The notes beneath the pieces were generated by a model that saw nothing but the letters and a program-made list of their open reading frames with translations, did no database searches and had not been told where the DNA came from. A program made the translations under genes and the position numbers. This document shows, one piece after another, positions 1 to 8,275 of a stretch of DNA of 64,000 nt. The stretch is from CAVQGM01 sp963712065 (GTDB lineage Bacteria > Actinomycetota > Acidimicrobiia > Acidimicrobiales > Acidimicrobilacustridaceae), in the NCBI GenBank assembly GCA_963712065.1, contig CAVQGM010000002.1, positions 124,001 through 188,000 of the forward strand, written 5' to 3'. Numbering within the stretch: position 1 is the stretch's first letter; each line of letters opens with the position of its first letter.

Positions 1-786
1 GCGCCAGCGCAGGGCGTCCGGGTCGGGCACGGTGACGGCGTCGAGCTCGAGGGTGGCGAGGCGCCGGAAGAGCAAGGCGTCAGCCAGGTTGTCGCGCAGG
101 GTGACCGCCAGCTTGGCGGCACCGCGTACGTTCGCGTCCCAGTCGGCGCCATCGGGTGGGATGTGCTCGAGGTGCTTCCACCTGGCGAGCAACGAACCGG
201 TCGACTTGGCTCCGAAGCCCGGCAGACCGGGAAAGCCGTCGGCCGAGTCGCCCACCAGCGCCAGATAGTCCGCGATCGACTCGGGATCGACGCCGAACTT
301 CTCACGCACGCCGTCGGCATCGCGCAGCTCGTTCTTGCGCCGGTCGAGCTGCACCACCCGGTCACCGACCACGCACTGCGAAAGATCCTTGTCGGGCGTG
401 CAGATGATGACCTGCTCGACCGAGTCGTCGGCGGCAAGGGCGGCCGCCGCGGCAGCCAAGGCGTCGTCGGCTTCGTACTCGACCATGGCCCACACGACGA
501 ACCCCGCCGCGGCCAGCAACTCCTCGAGCAAGGGGAACTGGGCGCTGAGATCGACGGGCACACCCGATCCGTCCTTGTAGCCGGGCCAGAGGTCGTTGCG
601 GAACGACTCGATCACGTGGTCGGTGGCCACGCCGACGTGGGTGGCGCCCTCTTCGAGCAATCCCATGAGCGATCCCGCCACCGCCCTGGTGGCCGCCACC
701 TCTTGCCCGTCGGCGGTGACGTGTGACGGCACCGCGAAGTAGTGGCGGAACAGTTCGTAGGTGCCGTCGACGAGGTGGACCTTCAT
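1..786 (-). CDS. 5'-3' exonuclease (PolI N-domain/FEN-like), 3' end cut by window edge
   Basis: Translating the minus strand from the ATG at 786 gives 262 codons without a stop to the window edge, so the C-terminus is missing. It begins MKVHLVDGTYELFRHYF, the usual opening of PolI-type 5' nucleases. Metal-binding acidic clusters are visible (EYEADDAL near residue 110, TPDKDL near 135), followed by a helix-3-turn-helix DNA-binding stretch (LVGDSADGFPGLPGFGAKS, near 180-200). By family knowledge this domain removes flaps or RNA primers in repair or Okazaki-fragment processing. Whether a polymerase domain follows cannot be seen, but the start resembles stand-alone actinobacterial exonucleases. 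The 82 bases before the next gene downstream of position 868 hold nothing I recognise. Confidence 0.85.
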   Translation of the reverse strand, partial: MKVHLVDGTYELFRHYFAVPSHVTADGQEVAATRAVAGSLMGLLEEGATHVGVATDHVIESFRNDLWPGYKDGSGVPVDLSAQFPLLEELLAAAGFVVWAMVEYEADDALAAAAAALAADDSVEQVIICTPDKDLSQCVVGDRVVQLDRRKNELRDADGVREKFGVDPESIADYLALVGDSADGFPGLPGFGAKSTGSLLARWKHLEHIPPDGADWDANVRGAAKLAVTLRDNLADALLFRRLATLELDAVTVPDPDALRWR

Positions 787-868
787 CCGAGCAGCGTGGC
801 ACACACCCAGGTGGACCACCGTTGAAACGGGTCGCGAAGCCCGCGCAGTGGGCTGGGACCGCTGCCGA

Positions 869-1378
869 TCAGGAGCCGGTCTGCACCCGGATGCGGAACA
901 CGTCGTAGACGCACTGCTCGGGATTGCCCGTGAAGTTGTCGGGCCACGACACGCCGTTCATGCCGATAGCCGTGCCGGCCACACACCGGGTCTCGCCGGG
1001 GGGTGAGCTGTTGAGGCAGGTCTCTTCGGCCTCGGCGCCGAGGATCACGGCGCCAGGGTCGGTGAAGGTGAGCGTCATGCCGAGGGTGCAGTCGAGGCCA
1101 CCGTTGTTGTCGACGATCGTCCAGTTGAGGTCGAGACCATTGACGGGCGGGGGCTCGCCAACCACCCAGTCGGCCGGCTCGCACGGCGGCACGAGCGACG
1201 ACGCGGTGGTGAGCACCGCTTCACAGGTGATGGGATCGATCTCGACCAACCACACCATCGACTGCGCGCCGGCGGGGGTGGTGATGATCTGGGGCGCAAC
1301 CCACGCTGCACCGGCCACGACCGCCGCTCTGCGAATGAACGTCCGACGGTCGTGGCTCAGCGAGGGGACTGGGGTCAC
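869..1378 (-). CDS. Tat-exported protein of unknown function, coupled to the C25 peptidase gene
   Basis: A 169-residue protein. The chosen GTG start at 1378 overlaps the stop codon of the upstream peptidase gene as GTGA, which argues for translational coupling. A longer reading from 1432 would overlap the peptidase by 58 bases and only add arginine-rich sequence. The N-terminus carries a twin-arginine signal (DRRTFIRRAAVVAGAAWVAP, then an Ala-x-Ala-like site near PAGAQS). The mature part is about 130 residues, acidic, with six or so cysteines that could form disulfides outside the cell. I recognise no domain. Position directly behind a large exported peptidase suggests a partner or substrate, which is inference only. 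Confidence 0.7.
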   Translation of the reverse strand: MTPVPSLSHDRRTFIRRAAVVAGAAWVAPQIITTPAGAQSMVWLVEIDPITCEAVLTTASSLVPPCEPADWVVGEPPPVNGLDLNWTIVDNNGGLDCTLGMTLTFTDPGAVILGAEAEETCLNSSPPGETRCVAGTAIGMNGVSWPDNFTGNPEQCVYDVFRIRVQTGS

Positions 1379-4300
1379 GGGGCGACTCCGGTGGGGGGCA
1401 ACGGCAGAGCCGGATCTCCGAGCATGGTCCAACCGATCTGGATCTCGGCCACGTCTCCGTTGGCGCGGGCAAGGTCGTGCTTGGCGGCCAAGACGGCCTC
1501 ACCGATCGTGCCACCCCCCGACCCCAATCGGGCGGATGCCAGGCGGGCGAACAGCAGGTCCGCGGCCGCGGAGGTCAACGTGGCGCCGCCCATCACGACG
1601 GCGGCCCCACCACCTGCCGACTTCATCGCCTCGTGGGCCATGGTGTCGGCACTCGGCTGCACGTAGTAGGTGTTCCAGCAGCCGAACTGCACGAGCGCCG
1701 TCGGGCGGTCGGAGTTGGTGAGGCCGGCCACGTCGCGCGAGGCGAAGAAGCCCGCCGGTCCCCATTCCCGCGGACCCGAGTGACCGAGATAGCTGGTGAT
1801 CGTCGCCCCGGCGCCCAGACCGTCGAGCAGGGTGGCCCGAGCGGCCGCCAGACCCTGGCGGTCGATGTCCGAACGGAGCACCGACGCACCGGCGTAGCTC
1901 TGAGCCAGCCCGTCGTTGACCGCCGAGTAGTCGATGCCGTCGTTCTCGTCGGCGACGAGCAGGACGCTCGTCGGGCCCGACGACACGCTCGCGGCGTAGG
2001 CCAGCGACTTGCTGACCATGGCATCGAGCTCGGACGGAGTGCGGGCCGGCAGACGACCGAGCGCCACATCGGGCACCCCGTCGTCGTCCACGTCCGCGTA
2101 GGCGGGATCGATCGGTGCGTACCGCACGTTGCCCTGGCCGACATCGCCGTAGAGCGAGGGCATCAGGCTGAACGAACCGTCACCGTCGAAGTCTCGGTAG
2201 TCGTAGGAGTCGGCCCCCACCAGGAGGACCCAGCGCACGCCGAGGGCACGCTTGGCCTCGGCCACGTAGGCATCGATGGCGTGCGCATCGACCATGCCGT
2301 GGCCGTACCGGGCGTAGACGTCGTCCACGTCGACGACCTTCACGCGGCGGCCCTCCGCCGTGTGGTGGTCGACGAGCGGAGCCAGGTTGTCCATCAACGC
2401 TCCGTGCGAGATGACCAGGTAGTCGGCCGGACCCGTCAGGAGCGCGGCGGCGGTGCGGGCAGGAGCGATCGGGGGCACCCGGATCATCCCCGCCTGCACC
2501 ACCGCCACATCTGCCACACCACCGATGGGGAGCACGATCTTGAAGCCCCCACTGCCGTCCTCGGTCACCTTGGCCTTCTTCAGCACCATGGGTCGGCCGT
2601 TGTCGAAGCGCAGCGCCATGACATCGGGCGCAGACAGACCGGTGACCTCCACTGCGGTGCCGACCGCCCCGAAGCGCATGTCGCCATCGGTCAGCACGGT
2701 CTGGCGCGGATAGGTGAGGGCGATGTCGTCGAGCGCCACCATGTCGAGGGGCACGCCGGTGTCGCCGACCAGCGTGACCGTCACGGTGTTGGCCCCGTCG
2801 ACCAGCAGTCCGTCCGGCACCGCGGCTTCGATGGTGGCGGCCTCGACGTCGTCGAACCGGTGGTCGGCGACGGTCTGGCCGTTCACGCCCAGCCGCACGT
2901 GGTGCTCGTCGGCCTGGGGCCACTTCGAGATGCCCCAGAGCTCGACTGCGATGGTCGCATCGCCGGCGCCGTTCGCGGGCTGGGCGACCTGGATGGTCCG
3001 CGACACCGTGCGGGGCGTCGTCTTCGTCGAGATGAGCTGGTCGTACCAGGGGTCGTCACCAGGCGCAGTGACCGAGTAGCCCCGCTGGTTGGCCACCTCG
3101 GCGACCTCTTGATAGGTACGGGTCGGTTCGGCCGCGAGGTCGAGCTTGGTGTTGTCGACGCCGAAGCGCGCCGCCAGCTTCGGGTTGACCTGCAGCTGAT
3201 AGGTGGCCGTGCCGGTGTAGAGGGTGTCGACCGGATCGCCCCAGAACGTGATGACCGTGCCGGGGCCGACGAGTGGGCCGGAGCCCTCCACCTGGATCGC
3301 GACCGGCTGGCCGCCGAGCGTCAATGCGAGCTTGGACTTCTTGACCCCGGTGAGGTCGACGCCGCTCGCCACGAGCTCGTCGTGGGTGATGCGGTAGAGG
3401 CCTGCCTCGGTCACCTCGATGTCGGCGACCGGGCCAGAGGTGGCGGTGGTCGCCTTCACCGGCGGCGGTGGTGGCGTCTCGGACTCGACCTCACCCTCGA
3501 CCTCCTGCCAGTCGATCGGTGCCGGAGCCTTCGGATCGCCCCAGGACTCGCCGAGGGCGAAGGGCCCGTGGCGCTCGGTGGTGCCGTCGAGCGCCACCGA
3601 CTCCAACCACAGGTGCGACGAGAACGACGCCACCTTCGTCGTGTACGACTGCGACTCCGCCGACGTGGGTGCCAGCGAGGGGATGATCTCGCCGTTGAGC
3701 ACCTGGCTCTGACCGCCGCCGAGGTCGGCGACGATGTTGAAGCCGAGGTTGTCGACTTCCTGGGCGGTCCGCCACGACACGTTCACGCCGTTCTTGGTGG
3801 CCTTCGCCTGGAAGTAGGCCAGCTCGACGGGGAGTGCACCGAGGACGCTGCTGTAGTCCTCGACCTCACCGTCGAGCGACACACCGATCGGCGATGCCAC
3901 CTGGGAGGCGAACGAGCTCATCCGGAACCGGCTGTAGACGAGGTCGTTGACCGAGTAGCCCGAGCCGTTGTCCTCGAAGTCCGGGACGTTGATCGTGACG
4001 GTGTACGTGCCGTTGCCGGGCGCGAAGCCACCCGAGGTGAGCCCGTTGGTCGCCGACACGAACACCGACGGGTCGAAGATCGACTCGTTGGCGTCGAACA
4101 CGCCGTCGTTGTCGAAGTCGAACCAGCCGTTGACGAACGTGCCGAACGGCGAGTTGCTCACCGTGATGTCGACGGTCGCCGTGGTGCCGCCGGCCAGGCT
4201 GGTGTTGCCGTTGATGACGATGCCGTCCTCGTCGTCGAGGTTGTTGACGTTGTCGCCGGTGGCGGGCGACGAGCGGTTGACCGCCGCGTAGGCGTTCAGC

Positions 4301-4704
4301 TCGCGATCGATCAGCGAGCCGAGGCGAGGCCCGTTCGGCCAGTAGAGGGCGCGCGCCCCGTTCGAGCCGAAGAGCGTGCCGTAGTCGTTGGGGGCGTCGC
4401 CGAAGTCGAAGCAGACGATGCAGTTCGACACGTCGTCCTCTTCCTCGTAGTCGCCGGTGGGCGGGTCAGGATCGCCTGGGGGGTACTGGCACGACGAGGC
4501 GGGCGCGCACACGTGGGCGGTGTTGTTCAGGTCTTCGATGCCGGGAGCGATCGGGGTGTCGACCAGCGTGGTCACGGTGACGGTGGCGGTCTCGCCGGGC
4601 CGCAGCGTCGGGATCAGGTAGGGCCGCACCGGCTCGGCCAGGCCGGTGAGGACCACGTTGTCCACGAAGAACTGGTCGTTGTTGTTGTCGAACGCATCCG
4701 ACAC
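1375..4704 (-). CDS. C25 (gingipain-like) cysteine peptidase portion with GEVED-like domain
   Basis: The uninterrupted 1,109-residue C-terminal part of the giant locus. In-frame similarity continues upstream to about 4776, so the first Met (MSDAFDNNNDQ) is probably internal. Residues 96-290 resemble a GEVED domain (FDFGDAPNDYGT, GWFDFDNDGVFDANES, GEVEDYSS). The peptidase domain covers roughly residues 760-1105. It contains the two catalytic positions of family C25: His975 in YLGHSGP and Cys1009 in QFGCWN, 34 residues apart, close to the spacing in gingipains. I see no C-terminal sorting domain; the protein ends MLGDPALPLPPTGVAP. It likely acts outside the cell as a Lys/Arg-type or related endopeptidase, specificity unknown. 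Its stop overlaps the start of the Tat protein. Confidence 0.75.
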   Translation of the reverse strand: MSDAFDNNNDQFFVDNVVLTGLAEPVRPYLIPTLRPGETATVTVTTLVDTPIAPGIEDLNNTAHVCAPASSCQYPPGDPDPPTGDYEEEDDVSNCIVCFDFGDAPNDYGTLFGSNGARALYWPNGPRLGSLIDRELNAYAAVNRSSPATGDNVNNLDDEDGIVINGNTSLAGGTTATVDITVSNSPFGTFVNGWFDFDNDGVFDANESIFDPSVFVSATNGLTSGGFAPGNGTYTVTINVPDFEDNGSGYSVNDLVYSRFRMSSFASQVASPIGVSLDGEVEDYSSVLGALPVELAYFQAKATKNGVNVSWRTAQEVDNLGFNIVADLGGGQSQVLNGEIIPSLAPTSAESQSYTTKVASFSSHLWLESVALDGTTERHGPFALGESWGDPKAPAPIDWQEVEGEVESETPPPPPVKATTATSGPVADIEVTEAGLYRITHDELVASGVDLTGVKKSKLALTLGGQPVAIQVEGSGPLVGPGTVITFWGDPVDTLYTGTATYQLQVNPKLAARFGVDNTKLDLAAEPTRTYQEVAEVANQRGYSVTAPGDDPWYDQLISTKTTPRTVSRTIQVAQPANGAGDATIAVELWGISKWPQADEHHVRLGVNGQTVADHRFDDVEAATIEAAVPDGLLVDGANTVTVTLVGDTGVPLDMVALDDIALTYPRQTVLTDGDMRFGAVGTAVEVTGLSAPDVMALRFDNGRPMVLKKAKVTEDGSGGFKIVLPIGGVADVAVVQAGMIRVPPIAPARTAAALLTGPADYLVISHGALMDNLAPLVDHHTAEGRRVKVVDVDDVYARYGHGMVDAHAIDAYVAEAKRALGVRWVLLVGADSYDYRDFDGDGSFSLMPSLYGDVGQGNVRYAPIDPAYADVDDDGVPDVALGRLPARTPSELDAMVSKSLAYAASVSSGPTSVLLVADENDGIDYSAVNDGLAQSYAGASVLRSDIDRQGLAAARATLLDGLGAGATITSYLGHSGPREWGPAGFFASRDVAGLTNSDRPTALVQFGCWNTYYVQPSADTMAHEAMKSAGGGAAVVMGGATLTSAAADLLFARLASARLGSGGGTIGEAVLAAKHDLARANGDVAEIQIGWTMLGDPALPLPPTGVAP

Positions 4705-4775
4705 CCGGAACCGGACCTCGGTGGCAGCTCCGAACTGGGCGCCGGTGAGGTTGAAGCTCTCGGCCAGATAGGCTC

Positions 4776-7386
4776 CCGTTGTTGCAGTTCTCGTAGGTGG
4801 CCAGGGTCTGCCACGGCGTGGCGCCGCCGGTCGGTCGCACCTCGACCACCACGTCGTCGTCCGCCTCCATCGACGCGCACCGACGATCGAACGCCAGGGT
4901 CACCGAGCTGAAGCTGCTGAGGTCACCGGCGACGCGGCTGATGTTCAGGCCGGCGGCAGGTGTGGTGCCGAACCGGATGGCCCGGCTGACGTCGTTGACG
5001 TTCTGGATGTCGCCCGCCGACGGGTTGCCGTCCTCGCTGTCGACCCAGTCCGCGGCCCAGGCAGCCGAGCCGTTGCTGTTGGCGTAGGTGGCGGTGGTGC
5101 CGAGGTCGTCGGCCCAGGTCGTGCGCCGTACGGCCGGTGAGGTTGATCGGCGCGTAGCCCGCCACCACGTCGCCCACCCGGTCGATGAGCGAGAAGGTGA
5201 TGTTGTCGGCGTAGAAGATGTCGTTCGGTCGCGTCGAACGCGTCGGCCACCACGAAGCGCACCTCGGTGGCGTTCCCGATGTCGAGCGTCGGATCGAGGT
5301 CGAAGGTCGTCGGCACGTAGGAGGCCGAGTTGCAGTCGATCGGTCCCACCGGTGGTGCCGCCGGCGTAGCGGACGAGCGTCCGCCAGGGCTGCTGGCCGT
5401 CGGGACGGATCTGCACCTCGACGTCGTCGTCGTCTCCATGCCGGCGCACCGGTAGTCGAAGCTGAGGTCGACCACGTCGAACGCGGTGAGGTCACCGGCG
5501 ATCCGGCTGATGGCGTCGTTCAGCGTCGGGCGGTGCGCCGGCCCACCGCCGATGCGGATCGCCCTCGTTGCGCCGTCGGCCGCGTTCTGGATCTCGACCC
5601 GAGCCCGGCAGGCCGTCGTCGTCGACCTCGGTCCAGTTCTGGCCACCGGGCCAGCCGGTGCCGCCGGCGTAGCCGGTGCTCTGCAGGTCGTCGGTGATCG
5701 TGCCGGCCATCTGGTCGATCGGACGGTTGACCGAGGTCGACTGCCAGGTGAGCCCGGCAGGCAGCTGGTCGGTGACGTTCACGTCGGTGAGCGTGTTGCC
5801 CGAGTTGTTGCCGACGGTGATCGTGTAGGTGAGCGTGTCGCCCGCCTCGACCGGCAGGTTGGCGTCGCTGATCTTGCCGACCGACAGCTCAGGGGCGCCC
5901 TGCACGGTGAAGCCGCCGGCGCCCGAACCGTCCGCCTGGTCGGAGGTGAACTGGGCGACGTTGGTGATGGTCTGGCTGCTCGCCACGAAGGGCTGGGCGA
6001 TCGTCGTGCGGAAGCGGAAGGTGACCGTGCCACCGATCGACAGGTTGCCGATGCCGTAGCCGGCCTCGTCGAGCGGGAACGCGGTCGCCGGGTTGACGTC
6101 GTCGGGCACCGCAGACCGGCCCTGAGCCCTGGTCGATGGTGGTGGTGCCGTCGACATAGGTGATGCCGCCGGGCAGCGAGTCGAGGGCCACCACGTTGGT
6201 GAGGGCGGTGGCCCCGATGTCGGTGGCGCTGACGATCCACTCGACGGTGTCGCCCGGGTCGGGCAGGCCGTCCTGGTCCGGTCATCCGACGACGACCGCC
6301 GAGTTCTTGCGCACGAGCAGGGACGTGGCCGGGAACTGCGTGGTGCCCAGATCGAGGCCCGGGAACGCCGCCGCCGCGCCCTGGGCTGCCGGCTGGCCGG
6401 TGTCGTTCACCGCCGGGTCCTCGCCATAGGCCGCCGCGATGCGCTGGTTGAAGTCGCAGGTGGTGATGCGGGCGCCGGTCATGTCGCCGTCGTTGAACGG
6501 CGAGCCGTCGGAGGTCTGGTCGGCGATGCGGGTCGAGGACACGAGCGCTCCGACCGAGATCGCCACGTCGTACTGATCGACGCCGTTGCAGGCACCCGTG
6601 TTGGGCATGACGTTGGCCCCCGTCGTCGGGTCGCCGTCGAAGTCGACGTAGAGCGTGGTGGCGGTCTCCGTGGTGATCCACACGACGCTGGCGTTGCAGG
6701 TCGCTCAGGTCCTGGCTGCCCGGCGCCCAACCGACGACCACCGACGGGGTGAGGAACGCCGTCGGCAGCGGCACGTAGCCCCAGTCGTAGCGCGACGACG
6801 AGTCGGTGCCGCTCGGCGTACCGTCGCCCGAGCTGCCGCCGATGAGCGCGGCGGTAGTGAAGTGACGGTCGGCGGTGAGCAGCGCCGCCTCGCCGACCGG
6901 GAGCTCGAACACCCGACTGCCGCTTGGCCGGCACCGAGTAGACGACCGAGCCGGACGGGCTCTGTCGCGTCACGTAGAGGATCGTGTCGTGCGGGTTGTA
7001 GACGTAGACGACCGTCTCGAAGTTGCCGATGTAGGCGGCCGCCGGGGCGAGGTAGCTGTTGGTGACCTGGCTCTCGGGAAGCAGCTCGATGAAGCCGATC
7101 TCGTAGTTCGCGCCCACGTCGGCCACGTAGAAGTCGGCCTGCACGCGGGTTGGAGGCGACGATGGTGGCGCCTTCGAGGATGTCCTCCGACGAAGAGGGT
7201 CTCGCCTTCGTCGATCGTCGAGGTCACGTCGACCGATCCCGTCGCCGTCGCGGTCGACGTTGACGACGGTTCCGGGCTCGGCCGCCATCACCGACACCGC
7301 GGTGTACTCGGTGGGGGACGCGGCGATCGATCCGTTGCCCACGAGCGAGGGGGAGTCCTCGCCGACCGGCACGACGAACGACGGTG
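4776..7386 (-). other. Frameshift-riddled middle of the giant surface protein
   Basis: Open fragments in alternating frames give one continuous protein. Longest clean pieces are 6282-6683 (WITTETATTLYVDFDG onward) and 5492-6157 (DDVNPATAFPL onward, holding a DUF11 repeat). Breaks sit near 7386, 7237, 7190, 7151, 6921, 6704, 6284, 6122, 5600, 5440, 5347, 5225, 5127 and 4776. Most are explained by one base too many, often in a run of two or three G or C (for example GGG for GG at 5347 and 5600, CCC for CC at 7151). Two (7386, 5440) fit one base too few. A duplicated module lies at about 4780-5080 and 5220-5520: GDLTAFDVVDLSFDYRCAGM and GDLSSFSSVTLAFDRRCASM are the matching stretches. Confidence 0.7.
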
Positions 7387-8081
7387 CCCCACCGGCTGGT
7401 GTCGAGGGCCGAGACCGCGCCCGACGCCAGCGCGTCGGCATCGCCCCATCCGGCCTGCGACACCGAGATGCCACGCGTCGAGGCGATCTTGTCGCGACCG
7501 TCCCAGTAGACCTGGTTGGCGTTGCGCACGAGCGGCGTGCCCGAGACCGTGATGCCGGCCGGCGTCTCCGTCGGCGTGCCGGCCGCGCCCGGCGCCACGC
7601 TGTTGTTCAGGGTGATCACACCACCGGCCGGGATGATGTCGGCCGAGCAGCGCGGGCAGAACGGGGTGACATCGCCGTTGGCCGTGTTGCCGTCGCCCCA
7701 CACCAGCGTCGCCCCCGCGCCGCTGGTGACCGCTGGGTCGTTGATCGTGGTCTCGAACCCGTTCTCCCACTGGTCGTAGTAGATGACCGAGTCGGCCGCC
7801 GCCGCGGTGATCGAGATCGTCGTGCGAGCGGTCGTGCCGATGGAGCCGGGCCGGCCGGTGCCGTTGCGCAGCGCGGTCATGTAGTCGCCCTCGGAGAGCG
7901 GCACGTAGACGGTGACGAACGGCTCGGGACCCGGGCCCTGCGGCGGACGCGTCGGGAGCTGGATGCCGAACACCACGAGGAGGGCGGCCACCTGGGCCAT
8001 CACCAGCGCTGCTGCGGTCACCCCGAGGGGGCCACGCGAGCGCGACCTGCTCGCGTGCTTGTTCCTGGAACGCACCAACAC
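7224..8081 (-). CDS. N-terminal fragment of the giant surface protein
   Basis: Uninterrupted from the GTG at 8081 to about 7386, after which the frame is lost and the remaining codons to 7224 are out of frame. It opens with Arg/Lys/Ser-rich sequence and a hydrophobic stretch (VTAAALVMAQVAALLVVFGI) that can be a signal anchor. The next 200 residues are Thr/Ala/Gly-rich and contain YYDQWENGFETTI and NQVYWDGRDK, typical of low-complexity beta-sandwich surface regions. The break at about 7386 falls in a run of four G, where one further G would restore WGAPSFVVPVGED. A strong Shine-Dalgarno AGGAGG precedes the start. Confidence 0.6.
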   Translation of the reverse strand: MLVRSRNKHASRSRSRGPLGVTAAALVMAQVAALLVVFGIQLPTRPPQGPGPEPFVTVYVPLSEGDYMTALRNGTGRPGSIGTTARTTISITAAAADSVIYYDQWENGFETTINDPAVTSGAGATLVWGDGNTANGDVTPFCPRCSADIIPAGGVITLNNSVAPGAAGTPTETPAGITVSGTPLVRNANQVYWDGRDKIASTRGISVSQAGWGDADALASGAVSALDTSRWGTVVRRAGRRGLPLARGQRIDRRVPHRVHRGVGDGGRARNRRQRRPRRRRDRST

Positions 8082-8261
8082 GGTTGCCTCCTGAGGCCCG
8101 GCGGGGGAAGTGGTACGGGTCTCTGTCGGCAGATTCGGCCCGCTCATTCCCCTTTGGGTGGGAAAAGGGTCCGCCGCCCTACCACGGAGGGCTGGACGCC
8201 CTACCTCCGCACCGCACCACGACACGCGAGACTTACCCCATCGGCCGTTGGTGAACACTGT
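8082..8261 (-). promoter_or_regulatory. Leader region of the giant surface protein gene, with hairpins
   Basis: About 180 bases separate the GTG at 8081 from the divergent transporter gene. On the minus strand I see two small hairpins. One has arms CCCTTT/AAAGGG around TCCCACCC (8145-8170). The other has arms AGGGC/GCCCT around GTCCA (near 8188-8202). GGTAGGGCG occurs twice. The segment could be a structured 5' leader, but it does not match any riboswitch consensus that I can recognise by eye. Confidence 0.25.
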
Positions 8262-8267
8262 TAACGT
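8262..8267 (+). promoter_or_regulatory. -10 element TAACGT, leaderless start of the substrate-binding protein gene
   Basis: TAACGT ends 8 bases before the ATG at 8276, so transcription would begin at or next to the start codon. This favours the 8276 start over the internal ATG at 8288. Confidence 0.5.
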
Positions 8268-8275
8268 CCACGCCG

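Larger units (their letters stand above)
1375..8081 (-). pseudogene. Giant surface protein with C-terminal C25 (gingipain-like) peptidase, multiply frameshifted
   Basis: Read with frames restored this is one gene of about 2,230 codons. The GTG start at 8081 follows AGGAGG with 5-base spacing. Order of parts: basic N-terminus and one membrane segment (about residues 16-42); a repeat-rich exported region beginning FVTVYVPLSEGDYM; two DUF11-like repeats (DTVEWIVSATD, DTLTYTITVGNN); a duplicated module of about 150 residues; a GEVED-like domain; a module starting LPVELAYFQAKA as in Bacteroidota surface proteins; and the C25 peptidase. Thirteen or so one-base indels and one in-frame TGA (6282-6284) lie between about 4776 and 7386, while both flanks are open. 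Protein similarity continues across every break, so either the sequence is faulty here or the gene died recently. Confidence 0.75.

Noticed and set aside
1477..4911. Long open frame on the plus strand opposite the C25 peptidase (over 1,100 codons)
   Set aside because: It is a mirror frame of a high-GC gene. It has Arg/His/Gly-rich low-complexity sequence without domain signatures, while the minus strand has a clear peptidase.
5440..5460. Programmed ribosomal frameshifting as explanation of the C25 breaks
   Set aside because: Breaks occur in both directions, lack slippery heptamers and number more than a dozen; sequencing error or decay is simpler.
8140..8215. Possible cyclic-di-GMP or cyclic-di-AMP riboswitch upstream of the surface-protein gene
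   Set aside because: The conserved words of those riboswitch classes are not present; reported only as a structured leader.
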